A stretch of 64,000 nucleotides of DNA from Rubrivivax sp. (GCA_016707445.1 JADJHR010000006.1:186001-250000), one strand, 5' to 3'. Shown: positions 45,014-54,578, counted from the stretch's first letter. Program-made: numbers and translations. Notes: a model not told the origin generated them from the letters alone.

Positions 45014-45423
45014 CGCCGCAGGGTCAACCCGGCCTGGCCCCAGGGTCGGGCCTGAGCATCAGTTCCAGGCCCATGTCGATACCCTGGTGCTCGATCACCG
45101 CCAGGCCCTGGCGCAGGTCCAGGCTCGAGTCGAACCAGCCGCAGCCCCAGGGTCGCTCCGGTTCGACCGGCAACTCGTCGAGCGGGCCATCCCCCGACGA
45201 TGGAACGAAGCTGCTGCACACCGCCCTTCGGCGCCACCACGATCGGGGTCGAAGCCAATGGACCATCTCGGTGCTCCCGGGCCCATGACGCAGTGCCCTG
45301 GCCCGGATGCTCACCGGGCGACGGCAGGCACGCCATCGCCCCAATGTCGGCTCGAAGGGGGCCCCCGATCGGGCATCCCACCGGGCATCCCCCGCAAGCG
45401 GGATGCCGCGCGCGCAACGAGCC
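45014..45423. other. Intergenic stretch between pirin and GST genes
   Basis: I see no supported gene in these 410 bp. Open frames on both strands lack family motifs and ribosome binding sites. The only structure noted is the hairpin at 45384-45407 beside the GST stop. Confidence 0.5.
45384..45407 (-). terminator. Hairpin downstream of GST gene
   Basis: GGCATCCC and GGGATGCC form a perfect 8-bp stem 16 nt beyond the GST stop (minus-strand direction). No U-tract follows, so termination is uncertain. Confidence 0.35.
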
Positions 45424-46041
45424 TCAGGCCGAGGGCGGCGCGGTGTCGACGAAGCTGGGCCTGGCGGCCAGCTTGTCGTGCAGTTTCTTCAGATTGGGGT
45501 AGGCCGTGCGCCAGTCGATCTGCGCAAAGCGAAAGTCCAGATAGCCCAGCGCACAACCCACCGCCACGTCGGCCAGGGTGAAGTGGATGCCGGCACAGAA
45601 GGGCTTCTCGCCCAGCCCCTGGCTCATGGCTTTCAGCGCGGCGTCCACACGCGACATCTGGCGCTCGACCCAGGCGCCGCAACGTTGCTCGGGGCTACGA
45701 CCCGGCCAGGTGTTTTCCAGTCGCGCAGCGATGCTGGCGTCCAGCAGGCCGTCGGCCAGCGCCTCCCAGGTGCGAATCTCGGTGCGCTCGCGGCCCGGCG
45801 GCGGGATCAGCTTGCCCACCGGCGACAAGGTGTCGAGGTATTCGACGATGACGCGCGAGTCGAACACCGCCTCGCCGCCTTCCATCACCAGGCAGGGCAC
45901 CTTGCCCAGCGGGTTGCAGGCCAGCACGGCCTCGGACGTCCACGGGTCCTGCAGCACCAGCTGGAAGTCGAGCTTCTTTTCCGCCATCACGACACGCACC
46001 TTGCGCACGTAAGGGCTGGTGAGAGAACCGATCAGTTTCAT
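45424..46041 (-). CDS. Glutathione S-transferase family protein
   Basis: This 205-residue protein has an N-terminal thioredoxin-like GSH domain (LIGSLTSPYVRKVRVVMAEK, then NPLGKVPCLV and FDSRVIVEYLD) and an all-helical C-terminal domain with FTLADVAVGCALGYLDFRF. The SPYVRKV motif puts Ser at the usual catalytic position of bacterial beta/theta-like GSTs. ATG 46041 (MKLIGSL) is preferred over an in-frame upstream start. The substrate is unknown. Confidence 0.88.
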   Translation of the reverse strand: MKLIGSLTSPYVRKVRVVMAEKKLDFQLVLQDPWTSEAVLACNPLGKVPCLVMEGGEAVFDSRVIVEYLDTLSPVGKLIPPPGRERTEIRTWEALADGLLDASIAARLENTWPGRSPEQRCGAWVERQMSRVDAALKAMSQGLGEKPFCAGIHFTLADVAVGCALGYLDFRFAQIDWRTAYPNLKKLHDKLAARPSFVDTAPPSA

Positions 46042-46137
46042 GTTGTTCTGGCCCGTGCCGGGCGCCGTCCCTGTGCAATCGATTCTAGCGAAGCACCCCT
46101 CATGCCATGGCACCGCCGGTCGGGCCTGGGCCCGGCC

Positions 46138-47421
46138 TCAGCGCGATGCGTGCAGCGGCAGCGTGAAGTCCACACCCCCCGGCCTGGAGGGCAGGTCGAG
46201 CGTCACCATGCGCTCGGGCGCACGCGCCAGCACGTGCCCGCCGCGCACCACCAGCAGCCGCGGCGCCCGCAGGCGGATCGCCTCGACCGGCGAGCGCGCC
46301 TGCAGCAGCACGAAGTCGGCGCGGCAGCCCACCTCGAGCCCGTAGCCCTGCAAGCCCAGGATGCGGGCGTTGTTCACCGTCACGGCGTCGAAACACTGCT
46401 GCATGCCCTGCTGCGACGTCATCTGCGCCACATGCAGACCCATCGCCGCCACTTCCAGCATGTCGCCGCTGCCCAGGCTGTACCAGGGGTCCAGCACGCA
46501 GTCGTGGCCGAAGCCGACGTTGACGCCGGCGGCCATCAACTCGGGCACGCGGGTCATGCCGCGGCGCTTGGGGTAGCTGTCGTGCCGGCCCTGCAGCGTG
46601 ATGTTGATCAGCGGGTTGGCCACCGCATGCACGCCCGATTCGTGCAGCAGCGGCAGCAGCTTGCTGACGTAGTAGTTGTCCATCGAGTGCATCGACGTCA
46701 GGTGCGAGCCGGTCACGCGGCCTTGCAGACCCAGCCGCTGGGTGTGCAAGGCCAGAGTCTCGATGTGGCGCGACAGCGGGTCATCGCTTTCATCGCAATG
46801 CATGTCCACGCGCAGGCCGCGTGCCGCCGCCAGTTCGCACAGCAGGCGCACCGATTCGGCGCCCTCGGCCATGCTGCGCTCGAAGTGCGGGATGCCGCCC
46901 ACCACCTCGACCCCGCGGTCCAGCGCACGCTTCAGGTTGGCCAGCGCGCCCGCGCTGCGCAGCAGGCCATCTTGCGGAAACGCCACCAGTTGCAGGTCGA
47001 GATAAGGCGCCACGCGCTCTTTGACGTGCAGCAGGGCGTCCACCGCCAGCAGGCGCTCGTCACACACGTCGACATGTGAACGGATCGCCAGCAGCCCCTG
47101 CGCCACCGCCCAGTCGCAATAGCGCAGTGCGCGCTCGACCAGTGCGTCCTGCGTCAACTGCGGTTTGAGCTCGCCCCACAGCGCGATGCCCTCCAGCAGC
47201 GTGCCGCTGACGTTGATGCGCGGCAGGCCATAGCTGAGCGTCGCGTCCATGTGGAAATGGGCGTCGACGAAGGGTGGCGACAGCAGCCAGCCCCGGGCGT
47301 CGATTTCGGTCACGTCCTCTGGCGCCGGAAGCGCGGGCGCCAGCGCGGCGATGCGCCCGTGCTGCACCAGCAGATCGATGCCACGGCGGCCGTCGGGCAG
47401 GCAGGCGTTGCGGATCAGCAT
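46138..47421 (-). CDS. Cytosine deaminase-like amidohydrolase
   Basis: This 427-residue metal-dependent amidohydrolase is strongly CodA-like. It shares FVDAHFHMDATLSYG with the metal-binding HxH motif, RSHVDV, LQLVAFPQDG (substrate-amide Gln), DMHCDESDDPLSRH (catalytic Glu), LQGRHDSYPKRRG and GHDCVLDPWYSLG. In E. coli CodA the last motif is GHDDVFDPWY. The metal-binding Asp is kept but the adjacent Asp is Cys here, so the preferred base may differ (cytosine, isocytosine or another pyrimidine-like ring). No cytosine permease is adjacent. Its start is 28 nt beyond the acyl-CoA ligase stop on the same strand, so the two may be co-transcribed. Confidence 0.85.
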   Translation of the reverse strand: MLIRNACLPDGRRGIDLLVQHGRIAALAPALPAPEDVTEIDARGWLLSPPFVDAHFHMDATLSYGLPRINVSGTLLEGIALWGELKPQLTQDALVERALRYCDWAVAQGLLAIRSHVDVCDERLLAVDALLHVKERVAPYLDLQLVAFPQDGLLRSAGALANLKRALDRGVEVVGGIPHFERSMAEGAESVRLLCELAAARGLRVDMHCDESDDPLSRHIETLALHTQRLGLQGRVTGSHLTSMHSMDNYYVSKLLPLLHESGVHAVANPLINITLQGRHDSYPKRRGMTRVPELMAAGVNVGFGHDCVLDPWYSLGSGDMLEVAAMGLHVAQMTSQQGMQQCFDAVTVNNARILGLQGYGLEVGCRADFVLLQARSPVEAIRLRAPRLLVVRGGHVLARAPERMVTLDLPSRPGGVDFTLPLHASR

Positions 47422-47449
47422 CGTGCGGGTTCGTCCGTTCGAAGGCCGA

Positions 47450-49147
47450 TCAGGCCTCGAACCACAGCACCGGCTTGCGCGCCGAAACCCAGGCTTCGTA
47501 GCGGCTGGCGAACAGCGCTTCGACGCGGTTTCGCTTGACCTTGAAGGTGGGCGTCACCAGGTCATTGTCGACCGTCCAGGGGTCGACGGTCAGCACCAGG
47601 CAGTCAAGTTGCTCGTGCGGATCGAGCCCCTGGTTGACGATTTTCAGATGTTCGCCCAGCGCGGCTTCCAGCGCCACCCTGCCCGCGGCGGCCGCTGCCA
47701 GCCTGATGGCGTCGGCATTGAGCATCACCAGCGCCAGCGGCTGGCCCAGATTGGCCCCGGTCACGCAGCAGGCTTCGACGGCGCTGTGCGCCACCAGCCG
47801 GTCCTCGATCGGGGCCGGCGCCACGTACTTGCCCTTGCTGGTCTTGAACAGATCCTTCACGCGGCCGGTGATGCGCAGGTTGCCTTCTTCATCCAGCGCC
47901 CCCTTGTCGCCGGTGCGCAACCAGCCGTCGTCGGTGAAGGCCTGGCGCGTCAGTTCCGGGTCCTTGAAATAGCCCAGCATCAGGCAGGGCGCCTTCACCT
48001 GGATCTCGCCGCTGGCCGGGTCCAGCCGGCACTGCACGCCGTCATAGGGCAGGCCCACCGTGCCGGGCCGCGGCTTGCCGGGCAAGGTGGCATGGCTGAT
48101 GCCGCAGTTCTCGGTCATGCCGTAGACCTCGACCAGGTTCAGTCCCAGCTTGCCGTACCAGCGCAGCAGCTCGGGCGGCATCGGTGCCGCACCGCCGGCC
48201 GCGAAGGCGCATTCCTGCAGGCCCAGCGCAGTCAGGATCTTGCGCCGCACGATGCCGCGCAGGATGGGGATCCTGAGCAGGCGATCGAGCTTGGCCGGCG
48301 GCATCTTGGCCTGTATGCCCTGCTGGAACTTGACCCACAGCCGCGGCACCGAGAAGAGCACCGTCGGCCGGGCGCGCTGCAGGTCGGCGGTGAAGGTCTC
48401 CAGGCTCTCGGCGAAGTACACATGCATGCCCTTGGCCAGCTGGCCGTGTTCGACCAGGGTGCGCTCGGCCACGTGCGCCAGCGGCAGGTAGCTCAGCATG
48501 CGTGCATCGGCGTCGATCGCCGGCACCCGTTTCAGCCCCGAACGCACGCCCCAGGCAAAGTTGCCGAAGCTGTGCATCACGCCCTTGGGCGCGCCGGTGG
48601 TGCCCGAGGTGTACATGATGGTGGACAACTCGTCGGCAGGCCGTACCGGCTCGCCTTGCAGCGGCGGGGTGCGCGCGACGATGTCATCCCAGGCCGGGTA
48701 GGCCTGGCGCGCGCTGTCGGGCGCCAGCGGGTGGGCGATGCAGGCCAGCCCGGCCGGAACGCCGGCTCGCATGCCTTCCCAGCCGTCGAGCTTGCCGACG
48801 AACAGCAGGCTGGCTTCGCTGTGCACCAGGATCTGCCGGATCGTTCCCGCGGCCAGCGTGGGATACAGCGGCACCGACACATGGCCGGCCATCCAGATCG
48901 CCCAGTCGCTGAGCAACCAGTGGGCGGTGTTCTTGGACAGCAAGGCGATGCGCGAACCGGGTTCGAGCTGCAGGCCACGCAGGTGCGCCGCCATGCGCCG
49001 CACCTGGTCGAGCACGTCACGCCAGCGGTAGTCGCGCACGGCGCCCTTGCCCAGCGGCTGCGTCAGTGCCAGTTTGTCGGGTGCGCTGCGTTCCCAGTGG
49101 TACAGGCGCTGCAAGGCCAGCGTATCGGCGGCGACGGTCTCGGTCAT
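47450..49147 (-). CDS. AMP-dependent acyl-CoA synthetase (long-chain fatty acid type)
   Basis: This 565-residue adenylate-forming enzyme activates a carboxylic acid to its acyl-CoA. Motifs: STIMYTSGTTGAPKGVMHSFGN (AMP/ATP loop), SYLPLAHVAERT, VEVYGMTENCGISHATLP, DDGWLRTGDKGALDEEGNLRI and GRVKDLFKTSKGKYVAPAPIE. The PLAHVAER and long middle section resemble the FAA1/FadD-related long-chain class. ATG 49147 (MTETVAAD) gives the best N-terminus. The chain-length specificity is not visible. Confidence 0.87.
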   Translation of the reverse strand: MTETVAADTLALQRLYHWERSAPDKLALTQPLGKGAVRDYRWRDVLDQVRRMAAHLRGLQLEPGSRIALLSKNTAHWLLSDWAIWMAGHVSVPLYPTLAAGTIRQILVHSEASLLFVGKLDGWEGMRAGVPAGLACIAHPLAPDSARQAYPAWDDIVARTPPLQGEPVRPADELSTIMYTSGTTGAPKGVMHSFGNFAWGVRSGLKRVPAIDADARMLSYLPLAHVAERTLVEHGQLAKGMHVYFAESLETFTADLQRARPTVLFSVPRLWVKFQQGIQAKMPPAKLDRLLRIPILRGIVRRKILTALGLQECAFAAGGAAPMPPELLRWYGKLGLNLVEVYGMTENCGISHATLPGKPRPGTVGLPYDGVQCRLDPASGEIQVKAPCLMLGYFKDPELTRQAFTDDGWLRTGDKGALDEEGNLRITGRVKDLFKTSKGKYVAPAPIEDRLVAHSAVEACCVTGANLGQPLALVMLNADAIRLAAAAAGRVALEAALGEHLKIVNQGLDPHEQLDCLVLTVDPWTVDNDLVTPTFKVKRNRVEALFASRYEAWVSARKPVLWFEA

Positions 49148-49291
49148 GGCGGTCTCGCCCCGCGAGCCGGGCGACGTGGGAACAACGCGCCAAAGCCTAT
49201 CGGAGCCCGGCATCCGACACCAGAAGGGCTTGCCTGGGGTTGGGACTGGACGCGCGCCGCAGCCTGCAAGGCTGCGCTGCGCTTTACACGT

Positions 49292-50115
49292 TCAGGCCGC
49301 CTGCTCGCGCTGCTGCTGCTGCAGCAACTCGGCCTCGACCTGGCGCGCCGCACGCAGGGCCAGCGTGGTGTCCAGGTCAGCGCGCGGCGCAATCGTGCTG
49401 ACCACGTCGTCGAGTTCGGCGGGCCGGTCGATCAAGGCGCCTGCGATCGCCGACAGCGCAGGGATGGCCCGGCGGGTCAGGTGATCGGGAAAATCCAGCC
49501 CGGCCTGTACGGTGACGTGATGGCGCACGCTGGCCACCGCCATCGCCGACAGCCCCAGCTTTCGCACAACGCGGCGCCCAGCGCGTCGTGGCTGACGCCG
49601 AAGCCGGTGTGCTCGAGCAGCAGCAGTTCGGTGTCGGTGGCCGCGGCGCGCAGCATGGCGCGGTAATGGTCTGCCGCGTGGCGGAACAGCACGGCCTTGC
49701 CACATTCCTCGAACAGGCCGGCCGAATGCGCCGCCCAGGCGTCCAGCGCCATGCGCTGCGCCAGTCGCCCCATCAGCAGCCCGCGCAGCCCGGCGCGCTG
49801 CCACAGCGGCTCGAGCTCGGCGGCGGGGGCGAAGGCAGCACGCAAGCCCATCTCGAAGGTGATGCCCGCCACTTCGCGCATGCCCAGGTAGGTGATGGCC
49901 TGCTGCACACTCTGCACGCGGCCGCGCAGGCCGTAGAGCGAGGAGTTCACCGCTTTCAGCACGGCGGCGGCAAGTGCCATGTCCGACTCGATGAGCTGCG
50001 AGATCGCGCCCAGATTCAGGTCGTCCTCGGCCATCAGCAAAGACAGCTTGACCAGGCTCTCGGGTTGCGCCGGAATCGAGATGTCCAGCAAGCGCAGTTC
50101 AGGGTTGACGGACAT
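49292..50115 (-). CDS. HDOD-domain protein (one frameshift)
   Basis: HDOD proteins are signalling or regulatory proteins with a degenerate HD fold. Frame 1 from ATG 50115 shows SLVKLSLLMAEDDLNLGAIS, the hallmark SDMALAAAVLKAVNSSLYG, VQSVQQAITYLGMREVAGI and GFGVSHDALGAALCE. At about 49563 an A is missing from a GAAAAG run. The second frame continues KLGLSAMAVASVRHHV and ends at 49292 after a Gln-rich tail. Corrected length is 274 residues. The partner pathway is not indicated by neighbours. Confidence 0.85.
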
Positions 50116-50515
50116 GGTGCTGGCGCGTTGCGCCTCTCGCGGCAGTGACAGGGGGCATTCCCCGCAGTCATGCTAGGCAGCCGCCCACGCCGCAAACGCT
50201 GCAAATGGGCCCGGGATGCCCGCCAGTTGGCGGTATCGGGGGGCGAAAGAAAGGCGCCTGCCGGCAGGCACAGGCGCCTTCGAACGGCCGATCGGTGTTG
50301 CCGGCTTTCATCATGCCGCCAGGCTCGACGGCCTGGCGCTCGTTCTTCGCGCCTCGGTCTGGTGTCTCCTCGGGCCCCCGCCCTGTCACCGCGCACCCGC
50401 TGGGGTGTTCGGCATTGCGAGTGGGCGCACTGTATCGAGCGCCCAGCAGCGGCTGCATCCGGACTTTCCCGCCGAAGCAGGCGCGTGGGTGGCAGCCCTG
50501 CCGGCCGTGCAGGCA
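50116..50515. other. 400-bp intergenic region with terminator and possible small RNA
   Basis: No protein gene is supported here. On the minus strand I see a perfect 8-bp hairpin CGCCAGGC-CGTCGA-GCCTGGCG and, further on, a terminator-like hairpin at 50250-50279. The space between the GMC stop and that terminator is about 240 nt, long enough for a 3' UTR-derived or independent small RNA. I could not match it to a known riboswitch or RNA family. Confidence 0.35.
50245..50279 (-). terminator. Intrinsic terminator (minus strand)
   Basis: On the minus strand AGGCGCCTG pairs with CAGGCGCCT (9 bp, 10-nt loop) and is followed by TTCTTTCG, a U-rich run. This is a good rho-independent terminator for transcription coming from the GMC oxidoreductase side. 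Confidence 0.7.
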
Positions 50516-52181
50516 CTACCGTTCAGCGAGCACCCACTCCGCCGCCCGTTCCGCAATCATCAAGGTCGGCGCATTGGTATTGCCGCTGGTGATGGACGGC
50601 ATCACGCTGGCATCGACGACACGCAGGCCACTCACGCCGTAGACCCGCAGGCGGGCGTCGACCACCGCGTTGACGTCGTCGGCCCGGCCCATGCGGCAGG
50701 TGCCCACCGGGTGAAAGATGGTGGTGCCGATGTCGCCAGCCAGGCGCGCCAGTTCGTCCTCGGTCTGAAACTGCAGCCCGGGCTTGACTTCTTGCGGCTG
50801 GAACCGGGCTAGCGCCGGCATGCCGACGATGTGTCGGGTCAGGCGCAGCGAGTCGGCCGCCACACGCCGGTCGGCCGGAGTCGACAGGTAGTTGGCCAGG
50901 ATGCGCGGCGCCTCGGTCGGATCGGGCGAGCGCAGGCGAACGTGCCCACGTGAGGTCGGGTTGAGGTTGCAGACGCTGGCGGTGAAGGCATTGAACCGGT
51001 GCAGCGGCTCGCCGAAGGCGTCCAGCGACAGCGGCTGCACGTGGTACTCGAGGTTCGGCCAGCGGTGGCGGTCGGACGCTGCGCGTGAAGGCGCCCAGCT
51101 GCGACGGCGCCATGCTCATCGGCCCGCTGCGCAGCAAGGCGTACTCGAGCCCGATCAGCGCCTTGCCCCACAGCGAGCTGGCCATGGTGTTGAGGGTGCG
51201 CACGCCTTGCACGCTGAACACGGCGCGCACCTGAAGGTGGTCTTGCAGGTTCTCGCCGACCCCCGGGTGGTCGAGCCGTGGTGCAACACCCGCGTTCAGC
51301 AGCACCTGATGAGGACCGATGCCCGAGAGTTGCAACAGCTGCGGCGAGCCGATCGACCCGGCGCACAAGATCACCTCGCGCCGGCAATGCAGCGAGCTGG
51401 CGGCACCACCGGCCGTGGGCACGACCTCGATGCCATGGGCGTGCAAGGGCGCCTGGACCCCGTCGCCCAGCAGCAGCCGTGTGGTCTGCAGCCCGGTGCG
51501 CACCGTCAGGTTGGGCCGCTTCATCGCCGGCCGCAGAAAGGCCTTGGTCGCGTTCCAGCGCACGCCGCGGCGCTGGTTGACCTCGAAATAGCCCACGCCC
51601 TCATTGCTGCCGGTGTTGAAGTCCTCGGTGGCCGGGATGCCGGCCTGCTGTGCCGCCGCCGCAAAGGCGTCGAGCACGTCCCAGCTCAGGCGCTGGCGCT
51701 CCACACGCCACTCGCCGCCTTCACGCCGGCCCTCGGGGTCGAAGCCCGTCGCGCCATGCATCTGATCGGGCCCGCGCCAATGGTCCTCGTGGCGCTTGAA
51801 GTAGGGCACGCAGAAATCCCAGCGCCAGCGCGCATCGCCGACCACCTCGGCCCAGTGGTCGTAGTCACGCGACTGGCCACGCATGTAGATCATGCCGTTG
51901 ATGCTCGAACATCCGCCCAGCACCTTGCCGCGCGGGTAGCGCAGCTGCCGGCCGTTCAAGCCCGGGTCGGGTTCGGTGGCATACAGCCAGTCGGTGCGCG
52001 GATTGCCGATGCAATAGAGATACCCCACCGGAATATGGATCCAGTGGTAGTTGTCGTCGCCCCCCGCCTCGACCAGCAGCACCCGTTTGCTGCGGTCCGC
52101 GCTGAGCCGATTGGCCAGCAGGCAACCGGCCGTGCCGGCCCCGACGATGATGTAGTCCCAGGATGCGTCGTCCACGCTCAT
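50516..52181 (-). CDS. GMC-family FAD oxidoreductase (choline dehydrogenase-like; one frameshift)
   Basis: This flavoenzyme oxidises an alcohol. ATG 52181 follows an AGGAGG Shine-Dalgarno. Frame 1 has the FAD motif YIIVGAGTAGCLLANRLS, LRYPRGKVLGGCSSINGMIY (GMC signature 1) and CAGSIGSPQLLQLSGIGP (signature 2). Near 51074 one extra C shifts the frame. The second frame gives DRHRWPNLEYHVQPLSL, IFHPVGTCRMG with the catalytic His, and SGNTNAPTLMIAERAAEW, ending at 50516. Corrected length is about 554 residues, usual for the family. The electron acceptor and substrate are unknown; no betaine genes adjoin. Confidence 0.88.
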
Positions 52182-52477
52182 CGGCGCCTCCTGATCGCCG
52201 GTCTTGCAGCCTAACGGTTGCCCCGCTGCCGATGATGGGCCAGGAACCACACGCCACGCCAGCGATGTCGGCCCGCATGTGCAGGTCGATGCGTGGCCAA
52301 CGGGTTATCCCGAGCCGCGACAAAACAACAATTGCTCATTCAGCGCTTTACGGGCCCACATTCGCGCGGTTCATAATACGGAGTCTGTGTCCGGATGCCG
52401 CGCCTTTCGCCTTATAAAGGTCACGCAGGGTAGAAGCTCCACATGGTTCTTTCGCTAATTTGTTGAGGGCTTCCCCC

Positions 52478-52990
52478 GTGGGTAACAAACTGTACGTCGG
52501 CAATCTGGCCTATTCAGTACGCGATGACTCGCTGCTGCAGGCCTTCTCGCAATTCGGCCACGTGGCCTCGGCCAAGGTCATGATGGACCGCGAAACCGGC
52601 CGCTCCAAAGGCTTCGGCTTTGTCGAGATGGGCTCTGACGCTGAAGCGCAGGCCGCCATCAACGGCATGAACGGCCAGGCCCTGGAAGGTCGCGCCATCG
52701 TCGTCAACGAAGCGCGCCCGCGCGAAGATCGTCCGGGTGGTGGCGGTGGTGGCGGCTTCGGCGGCGGCGGTGGTGGTGGCCGCGGTGGCTACGGTGGTGG
52801 TGGCAGCAGCGGTGGTGGTGGTGGTGGCTACGGTGGCGGCGGCGGTGGCGGTGGCCGCAGCCCCTACGGTAGTGGTGGCGGTGGCGGCGGTCGCAGCCCC
52901 TACGGCGGTGGCGGCGGTGGCCGCAGCGGTGGTGGCGGCGGCAGTGGCGGCTACGGTGGTGGCGGCGGCGGTGGCCGCGGCGGCTACTGA
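52478..52990 (+). CDS. Glycine-rich RRM RNA-binding protein
   Basis: This 170-residue protein has one RNA recognition motif (residues 1-80) with RNP2 KLYVGNLAYS and RNP1 KGFGFVEM. A glycine-rich tail (about 90-170) follows, made of GGGGG runs with scattered Arg, Tyr and Ser (RSPYGGG, RGGYGG). Bacterial homologues are often cold-induced. The start is GTG 52478 with GAGGG upstream; the product begins GNKLYVGNL as in relatives. Upstream, AT-richer sequence (TTCATAATACGGAG near 52370) may hold the promoter, implying a leader of roughly 100 nt that could carry temperature control. The Gly tail is prone to slippage and its length may vary. Confidence 0.92.
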   Translation: MGNKLYVGNLAYSVRDDSLLQAFSQFGHVASAKVMMDRETGRSKGFGFVEMGSDAEAQAAINGMNGQALEGRAIVVNEARPREDRPGGGGGGGFGGGGGGGRGGYGGGGSSGGGGGGYGGGGGGGGRSPYGSGGGGGGRSPYGGGGGGRSGGGGGSGGYGGGGGGGRGGY

Positions 52991-53019
52991 CGCCAGAACC
53001 TCGCACCGAGGCAACTTCG

Positions 53020-53042
53020 AGGCCCGCTCCCGCGGGCCTTTC
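53020..53042 (+). terminator. Intrinsic terminator after RRM gene
   Basis: AGGCCCGC-TCCC-GCGGGCCT is a perfect 8-bp stem with a 4-nt loop, followed by TTCG, 30 nt after the RRM stop. It also lies just beyond the convergent SDR gene stop (53071) and may serve both. Confidence 0.7.
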
Positions 53043-53070
53043 GCGTTGGTGGCCGCGCTCGCGGGCCGAC

Positions 53071-53847
53071 TCAGCCCGGGCGTCGCGGTTTGCGGCTGCG
53101 CCCGGCCAGTGCGCGGTCCAGCCAGGGGTTCGGCAGCAGCCGCAGCAGCTTGGCCATGATTGCCATCTGCCAGGGAATGACGCGGTAGCTGGTGCCCGAT
53201 TCGATGGCCCGAAAGGCCCGTTCTGCAAAGGCATCGGCCGTCATCAGAAACGGCATCGAGTAGGGGTTGCGTTCCGTCAGCGGCGTTGCGATATAGCCCG
53301 GCAGCAGCGTCACCACACCCACGCCGTCAGCACGGCACTCACCGCGCAGGCTTTCGCAGAAGTTCACCACACCGGCCTTGCTGGCGCTGTAGGCGCCATG
53401 CCCGGGCAGGCCGCGAATCGCCGCCAAGCTGGACACCCCGACCAACTTGCCGCTGCGCCGTTGCCGCATCGGCGTCACAAAAGGGTGGAAGGTGGCCGCC
53501 AGCCCCAGCAGGTTGGTTTCCAGCACCTCGCGCATCACGTCCAGATCGGCGCGCTGCGCGCAGTCCATGCCCACGCTGATGCCGGCATTGGCGATCACCA
53601 CATCGGGCAGGCCCTGGCGGACGATGCAGTCCTGACCCGCCGCGACGATGCTGTCGATCTGTCGCACGTCGGCCCCGTAGACGGCGCAGCGGGACTCATC
53701 CAGACCCTGGCCGGCCGCCCAGCCGCGCAGCCCCTCAGCACGCCGTGCCACCAGCGCCAGGCGCCAGCCGGCACCGGCAAAACGCGACGCCAGCGCCTGG
53801 CCGATGCCGCCTGACGCGCCGGTGATGTAGACCAGCGGCGCGTTCAC
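53071..53847 (-). CDS. Short-chain dehydrogenase/reductase
   Basis: This 258-residue NAD(P)-dependent SDR has the cofactor motif YITGASGGIGQALA (residues 8-21), the NAG motif VVIANAGISVG, the catalytic Ser in GVSSLAAIRG and Tyr-x-x-x-Lys in YSASKAGV. The C-terminal portion has hydrophobic segments and a basic end (RSRKPRRPG). It overlaps lptC by 4 bp, so it lies in the LPS operon kdsD-kdsC-lptC-SDR, where lptA would be expected. The substrate is unknown; a link to envelope lipid metabolism is only positional. Confidence 0.88.
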   Translation of the reverse strand: MNAPLVYITGASGGIGQALASRFAGAGWRLALVARRAEGLRGWAAGQGLDESRCAVYGADVRQIDSIVAAGQDCIVRQGLPDVVIANAGISVGMDCAQRADLDVMREVLETNLLGLAATFHPFVTPMRQRRSGKLVGVSSLAAIRGLPGHGAYSASKAGVVNFCESLRGECRADGVGVVTLLPGYIATPLTERNPYSMPFLMTADAFAERAFRAIESGTSYRVIPWQMAIMAKLLRLLPNPWLDRALAGRSRKPRRPG

Positions 53848-54545
53848 GGAGCGGCGCGTGCCGGGCCTGCAGGCGAGGGCGCCGCCAGCCGCGCTTTGAT
53901 GCGGCCCTTGAGCTCGAGCAGCCGTTTGCCGTGGTCGTAGTCCAACCCACCCGCGTGCAGCGTGTTGCTGCCGTCGTTTACCTCAACCGGCTGATCGGTG
54001 CGCACGCGCTCGGTGACCAGGAAGGCGTGCAGGAACTCGCTTCGCATCTCCAGCGCCTGGCCCTGCGGTCCGGTGCTGTTGACGCGCGCGCCGCCCAGCA
54101 GCTGCACCTCGCTGATGTCGCCGTTGGCGAGGGCGCGGCGGGCAACCGCCACGGTGACCTGGCCCTCGGGCGACAGCGCACGGATGCGTGCGTCGTCGAC
54201 CTCGTAGCGGTCGGTGTCGGGATAGTGCCGCAGGTGCGCGCCGTCGACCCGCACGCGCAGCCGCCCCATGCGGTCGAAACGCTCGATCGCAAAGGCCGAC
54301 ATCGTGTAATCCGGGTCGCGCCGAACCGTGTCGGATGTCGGCACCACCGGGGCCGTGGGCGTGTGCTTGACCAGCCACCAGGTGCCCAGCGCCAGCGCCG
54401 CCATCAGCAGCAGCGGCAGGTAGGTCGACAGCAGATCGCTCAGCCACAGGTGCCAGGGTTTGCGGCGCCGCTGCGGCGCACCGGGGGCCGGCCCCAATGA
54501 GATCGGCACCTCGGGCAGGTCGGGCAGGTGCAGTTCAACCGGCAT
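53844..54545 (-). CDS. lptC: LPS export protein LptC
   Basis: LptC is the bitopic inner-membrane component of the LPS bridge that receives LPS from LptB2FG. The 233-residue protein has a Pro-rich cytoplasmic N-terminus, one transmembrane helix (about residues 38-60, TYLPLLLMAALALGTWWLV) and a periplasmic beta-jellyroll with DYTMSAFAIERFDRMGRLRVRV and SNTLHAGGLDYDHGKRLLEL. It follows kdsC by 33 nt and overlaps the SDR gene. lptA and lptB, which usually follow, are not here. Confidence 0.9.
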   Translation of the reverse strand: MPVELHLPDLPEVPISLGPAPGAPQRRRKPWHLWLSDLLSTYLPLLLMAALALGTWWLVKHTPTAPVVPTSDTVRRDPDYTMSAFAIERFDRMGRLRVRVDGAHLRHYPDTDRYEVDDARIRALSPEGQVTVAVARRALANGDISEVQLLGGARVNSTGPQGQALEMRSEFLHAFLVTERVRTDQPVEVNDGSNTLHAGGLDYDHGKRLLELKGRIKARLAAPSPAGPARAAP

Positions 54546-54578
54546 CGGGATCGTGTCGCCTGTGCACCGTCAACGCCG

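Noticed and set aside
50280..50515. Cobalamin, glycine, SAH riboswitch, 6S RNA or RNase P RNA
   Set aside because: I compared remembered core motifs of each class with both strands and none fit; only generic hairpins are present.
52514..53234. Ala/Thr-rich and His-rich proteins antisense to the glycine-rich RRM gene
   Set aside because: They are shadows of the GGN repeat on the opposite strand and have no start signal or domain.
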